Notes under the pieces: generated by a model
What the model was told of the DNA's origin: nothing
The model's input: only the letters and a program-made list of their open reading frames with translations
Database searches by the model: none
Source: a bacterium
GTDB taxonomy: Bacteria; Chloroflexota; Dormibacteria; Aeolococcales; Aeolococcaceae
Direction of reading: 5' to 3'
Assembly (NCBI GenBank): GCA_021850405.1
Contig: JAJZMA010000079.1
Location: forward strand, 1-9,266
Length of the DNA: 9,266 bases
In this document: piece by piece, positions 7,088-9,266 of the stretch
How positions within the stretch are numbered: position 1 is the first letter of the stretch
How the letters are laid out: the number at the start of each line of letters is the position of its first letter
Program-made: the position numbers and the translations under genes

Positions 7088-8228
7088 TCAATTATACCCG
7101 CCAGCCTGAGAACTTGACAGCTCGCCGTCACCGCCAGCTGCGCTCCAGCGCAGATAGCCATCAATAAAGCGGGACAGATCACCATCAAAGACAGCTGAAG
7201 TGTTGCCCACCTCCACCCCGGTCCGGTGGTCCTTGACCATCGTATAGGGGTGCACTACATAGCTACGAATCTGGCTGCCCCACTCAGCAGGGAGAGACTC
7301 TCCCTTCAGCTCTGCCAGGTGCTCAGCATGGGCCGCCTGCTTCAGGCTGAGCAGTCGTGAACGCAGGACCGTCCAGGCCACATCCCGGTTTTGCTGCTGG
7401 GAGCGCTCGTTCTGGCAGGTAACAACTATCCCGGTTGGCAAATGGGTCAGACGCACAGCAGAGGAGGTCTTGTTTACGTGCTGCCCTCCAGCGCCGCTTG
7501 AGCGGTAAACATCGGTCCTGACATCCTTCTCATCAATATCCAGCTCCACATCGTCGGCAATCTCCGGGCTGACCTCCACCAGAGCAAAAGAGGTATGGCG
7601 ACGGTGCGCACTATCAAATGGGCTAAGACGCACCAGCCGGTGCACCCCCCGCTCGCCCTTTAGCAGGCCAAAAGCCCGCTTTCCAGAGACACGGATCGTG
7701 GCTGACTTGATGCCAGCTTCCTCACCTTCTGATTCATCCAGAAACTCCGTTTTCATCCGCTCCCGCTCCGCCCAGCGCAGATACATCCGTACCAGCATCT
7801 CGGCCCAGTCCTGGGAGTCGGTGCCACCTGCCCCGGCATGCACGCTCAGAAGGGCCGGGTTGTCCGAATATGGATCAGAAAAGAGGAGCTCCAGTTCCAG
7901 CCTCGCCACCTGGGCTTCCAGCTGGTCAAGATCTGCCGCCACTGAGGCCTCAAGCTCCGGATCTGGCTCTCCCTGCAGCAGTTGCGCCAGCTCGCCTGCC
8001 TCCCCGCAGCGACGATTGAGATCCTCCCACCGGTCCAGCTCGTCCTTGATCCTTGCAGCCTCCTGGGCAAGAGCGGTTGCGCGCTTGGGGTCATCCCACA
8101 GGGTGGGTGCCGCCAGCTGCTTGTCCAGCTCCTGGAGCCTTGCATTCAGGGCAGACTGGTCAAAGATGCTCCTGAAGCTGGGACACGCGGTGGGACACAG
8201 CTTCGGTACGGGCAGAAAGCTCAGACAT
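7088..8228 (-). CDS. prfB: Peptide chain release factor 2, read through a programmed +1 frameshift
   Basis: RF2 recognises UGA and UAA stop codons on the ribosome and triggers peptide release. The coding sequence is in two frames: 8228 to 8163 (22 codons, starting ATG TCT GAG), skip T8162, then 8161 to 7088, giving 379 residues. The in-frame TGA at 8162-8160 is bypassed. The joined N-terminus (MSELSARTEAVSHRVSQLQEHL then DQSALNARLQELD...PTLWDDPKRA) aligns well with known RF2, whereas starting in the downstream frame near 8233 gives a nonsense N-terminus. The stop-recognition tripeptide SPF is at 202-204 and the catalytic GGQ at 247-249 within SSGAGGQHVNKTSSA. Length and motif spacing match E. 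coli RF2 (about 365 residues, GGQ at 250-252). TAGAAT lies 7 nt before the ATG, so the mRNA may be leaderless. An IS5-family element sits just upstream. Confidence 0.95.
8160..8173 (-). promoter_or_regulatory. RF2 programmed +1 frameshift signal
   Basis: On the minus strand the order is AGGAG (8173-8169), CAT, CTT (8165-8163), TGA (8162-8160), then C. In E. coli prfB the same elements are AGGGGG, three nt, CUU, UGA, C. The internal Shine-Dalgarno-like AGGAG has the 3-nt spacing to CUU that pushes the Leu-tRNA to slip from CUU to UUU. When RF2 is scarce, termination at UGA is slow and the slip produces full-length RF2. When RF2 is abundant, a 22-residue peptide is released. This is the known RF2 autoregulation, applied here by homology of the site. 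Confidence 0.93.
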
Positions 8229-8235
8229 GGCACCT

Positions 8236-8241
8236 ATTCTA
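8236..8241 (-). promoter_or_regulatory. Candidate -10 element of prfB
   Basis: TAGAAT on the minus strand differs from TATAAT at one base and ends 7 nt before the prfB ATG, the geometry of a leaderless transcript. A partial -35 match, CTTACA (8262-8257), is 15 bp upstream, shorter than ideal. Both hexamers lie in native DNA between the IS element and prfB. AGGTG next to the ATG could alternatively act as a close Shine-Dalgarno. This is motif evidence only. Confidence 0.35.
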
Positions 8242-8278
8242 CCTGCCAGGACAGCCTGTAAGACGTTTCTTCTCCCTA

Positions 8279-8296
8279 AGAACGTGTTTTAGAACT
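8279..8296 (+). repeat. IS terminal inverted repeat, left
   Basis: These 18 bp match the right end with one mismatch (C8283 against the G in the other copy). The inner half, GTTTTAG, also pairs with CTAAAAC at 8299-8305 to make a local hairpin. Confidence 0.9.
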
Positions 8297-8307
8297 GCCT
8301 AAAACGC
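8284..8307 (+). repeat. Hairpin at the left end of the IS, overlapping the terminal repeat
   Basis: GTTTTAG (8286-8292) and CTAAAAC (8299-8305) are perfect complements around AACTGC, and in RNA the stem extends to 9 pairs with U8285-G8306 and G8284-C8307. It lies 36 bp before the transposase ATG. Some insertion sequences use such end hairpins, formed only in transcripts entering from outside, to limit transposase translation. That role is inferred here. Confidence 0.5.
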
Positions 8308-8343
8308 CCACAAACGAGCTGATTGGTGGTATTGACGTGGGCT

Positions 8344-9225
8344 ATGTCAAAGAAACGTCACAGCCCACGTCACCGCACATCGTACCCATATCCATCAGAT
8401 CTGACCGATCGACAATGGAATCTGATCGCACCGCTCCTGCAAATTGTTACAGTCTCCCGGCCCGGCGGAGCCCCACGCCAGGTGGACCTGCGCGATGTCG
8501 TCAATGCCATCCTGTACCTCATAAGAACCGGTTGTTCGTGGCGCCAATTACCACATGATTTCCCTGCATGGCAGACTGTCTACGGCTACTTCTCGCGATG
8601 GAAGAATGACGGCACTGTTGCCAAAATTCATGACGCACTTCGCGATCAAGTCCGGTGTCAGGTGGGGCGACAGCCTGGCCCCACTGCTGGCATCATCGAT
8701 GCCCAGTCACTCCGTGGCGCCAGCACTGTGGGAGCAGAGACCCGAGGGTATGACGCGGGCAAAAAAGTCAATGGCCGCAAGCGACATATCGTCGTTGACA
8801 CCATGGGACTGCTTCTTGCCATCGTCGTCACCCCAGCCAGTGTTCAGGACCGTGATGGCGCCAAACTGGTCCTCAATCTCCTGCGATCCACGCTCAGCAG
8901 TGTGGTCAAAATATGGGCGGATGGGGGCTATGCTGGCAAGCTGATCTCCTGGGCACACGCGACGGTCAACGTCACCCTGGAGATCGTCAAGAGGAATGAT
9001 GACCTGAGTGGTTTTGTCGTCGTTCCTCGTCGGTGGGTGGTCGAGCGAACATTCGGCTGGCTGGTCACATGCCGACGTCTCGGATGGGACTATGAACGTC
9101 TCCCTGAAACGCATGTCAGCGCCGTTCAGTGGGCGATGATTGGTTTGATGGTGCGACGTCTGGCGCCCGACAAAAAACGCCGCAGACCATGGGGCCCCAA
9201 TCGCGTCATGGAGATCGCCGCTTGA
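8344..9225 (+). CDS. IS5-family DDE transposase
   Basis: This 293-residue transposase catalyses cut-and-paste or copy movement of the surrounding element. The N-terminal YPSDLTDRQWNLIAPLL (about 14-32) and the RTGCSWRQLPHDFPAWQTVY region (61-80) are the DNA-binding domain typical of the IS5/IS427 group (DUF4096-like). The catalytic triad is visible as Asp119 in IIDAQS, Asp193 in WADGGYAG and Glu234 in VVERTFGWL, with GRKRHIVVDT (144-153) before the second Asp. All are in one frame with no interruption, so no frameshift expression is needed. The ATG at 8344 gives the natural MSKKRHSPRHR start. The frame is open to a TTG at 8323 but neither has a good Shine-Dalgarno. The stop TGA overlaps the right inverted repeat by one base. 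Confidence 0.93.
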   Translation: MSKKRHSPRHRTSYPYPSDLTDRQWNLIAPLLQIVTVSRPGGAPRQVDLRDVVNAILYLIRTGCSWRQLPHDFPAWQTVYGYFSRWKNDGTVAKIHDALRDQVRCQVGRQPGPTAGIIDAQSLRGASTVGAETRGYDAGKKVNGRKRHIVVDTMGLLLAIVVTPASVQDRDGAKLVLNLLRSTLSSVVKIWADGGYAGKLISWAHATVNVTLEIVKRNDDLSGFVVVPRRWVVERTFGWLVTCRRLGWDYERLPETHVSAVQWAMIGLMVRRLAPDKKRRRPWGPNRVMEIAA

Positions 9226-9242
9226 GTTCTAAAACACCTTCT
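9225..9242 (-). repeat. IS terminal inverted repeat, right
   Basis: These 18 bp are the reverse complement of the left end with one mismatch. The first base is also the last base of the transposase stop codon. Confidence 0.9.
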
Positions 9243-9266
9243 TAGACGCTGAGTGGATCAGCTGGC

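Larger units (their letters stand above)
8277..9244 (+). mobile_element. Complete IS5-family insertion sequence with TA target duplication
   Basis: The element proper is 8279-9242 (964 bp), flanked by TA at 8277-8278 and 9243-9244. The left inverted repeat AGAACGTGTTTTAGAACT (8279-8296) and the right one (9225-9242, read on the minus strand AGAAGGTGTTTTAGAACT) match at 17 of 18 positions. Removing the element and one TA restores CTAG, the target favoured by the IS427-like branch of IS5. A single full-length transposase gene occupies nearly all of it, and its TGA shares one base with the right repeat. With intact ends, intact target duplication and intact frame, the copy looks recent and potentially active. 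It lies 48 bp upstream of prfB and points away from it. Confidence 0.9.

Noticed and set aside
8163..8233. prfB start at 8233 in the downstream frame
   Set aside because: It gives an N-terminus (MPCLSFLPVPKL...) unrelated to RF2. The ATG at 8228 with the +1 frameshift site explains the sequence fully.
1..9266. CRISPR array, phage or defence-system cassette
   Set aside because: No regularly spaced repeats and no integrase, nuclease or toxin-antitoxin motifs are visible. The only mobile element is the IS at the right end.

Overview
The window is a moderately GC-rich bacterial chromosome segment. It carries housekeeping genes on the minus strand, one orphan gene on the plus strand and one insertion sequence on the plus strand. 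The cluster prfB - ftsE - ftsX - S41 peptidase, together with a dihydrolipoamide dehydrogenase gene directly ahead of what looks like an E2 gene, fits a Terrabacteria-type genome such as Actinomycetota or Chloroflexota and related lineages. The sequence alone does not let me name a genus or settle the phylum.

Layout from left to right. Positions 1-21 hold the first seven codons of a minus-strand gene with a strong Shine-Dalgarno, probably the dihydrolipoyl acyltransferase (E2). Positions 53-1435 hold lpdA (E3, minus). Positions 1436-1969 are a divergent intergenic region with no convincing gene but two short palindromes. Positions 1970-2830 hold an unrecognised 286-residue protein (plus), preceded by a perfect 7-bp inverted repeat that looks like an operator and followed by a GC-rich terminator hairpin. 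Positions 2831-3125 are a convergent intergenic region with one terminator-like hairpin for each strand. Positions 3126-8228 (minus, so read right to left) hold prfB, ftsE, ftsX, a membrane-anchored S41 peptidase and a SAM-dependent methyltransferase. The last four are tightly packed with overlapping or nearly overlapping ends. Positions 8277-9244 hold a complete IS5-family element with 18-bp terminal inverted repeats and a TA target duplication, inserted 48 bp upstream of prfB in a CTAG site. The last 22 bases are the pre-insertion flank.

The genes fall into two functional groups. LpdA and the adjacent E2 would work in a 2-oxoacid dehydrogenase complex. The FtsE ATPase and the FtsX membrane protein form the FtsEX complex, which controls cell-wall hydrolysis during division, and the S41 peptidase encoded right after them is an attractive extracytoplasmic partner or neighbour. 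prfB encodes release factor 2. Its reading frame is split by an in-frame UGA inside a textbook +1 programmed frameshift site (AGGAG-CAT-CTT-TGA-C), so the protein must be read as 22 codons, a +1 slip, then 357 codons. This is the clearest regulatory signal in the window. No wholly new multi-gene system is evident. The least explained items are the orphan gene at 1970-2830 with its palindromic upstream site, and the methyltransferase in the slot where smpB often lies.
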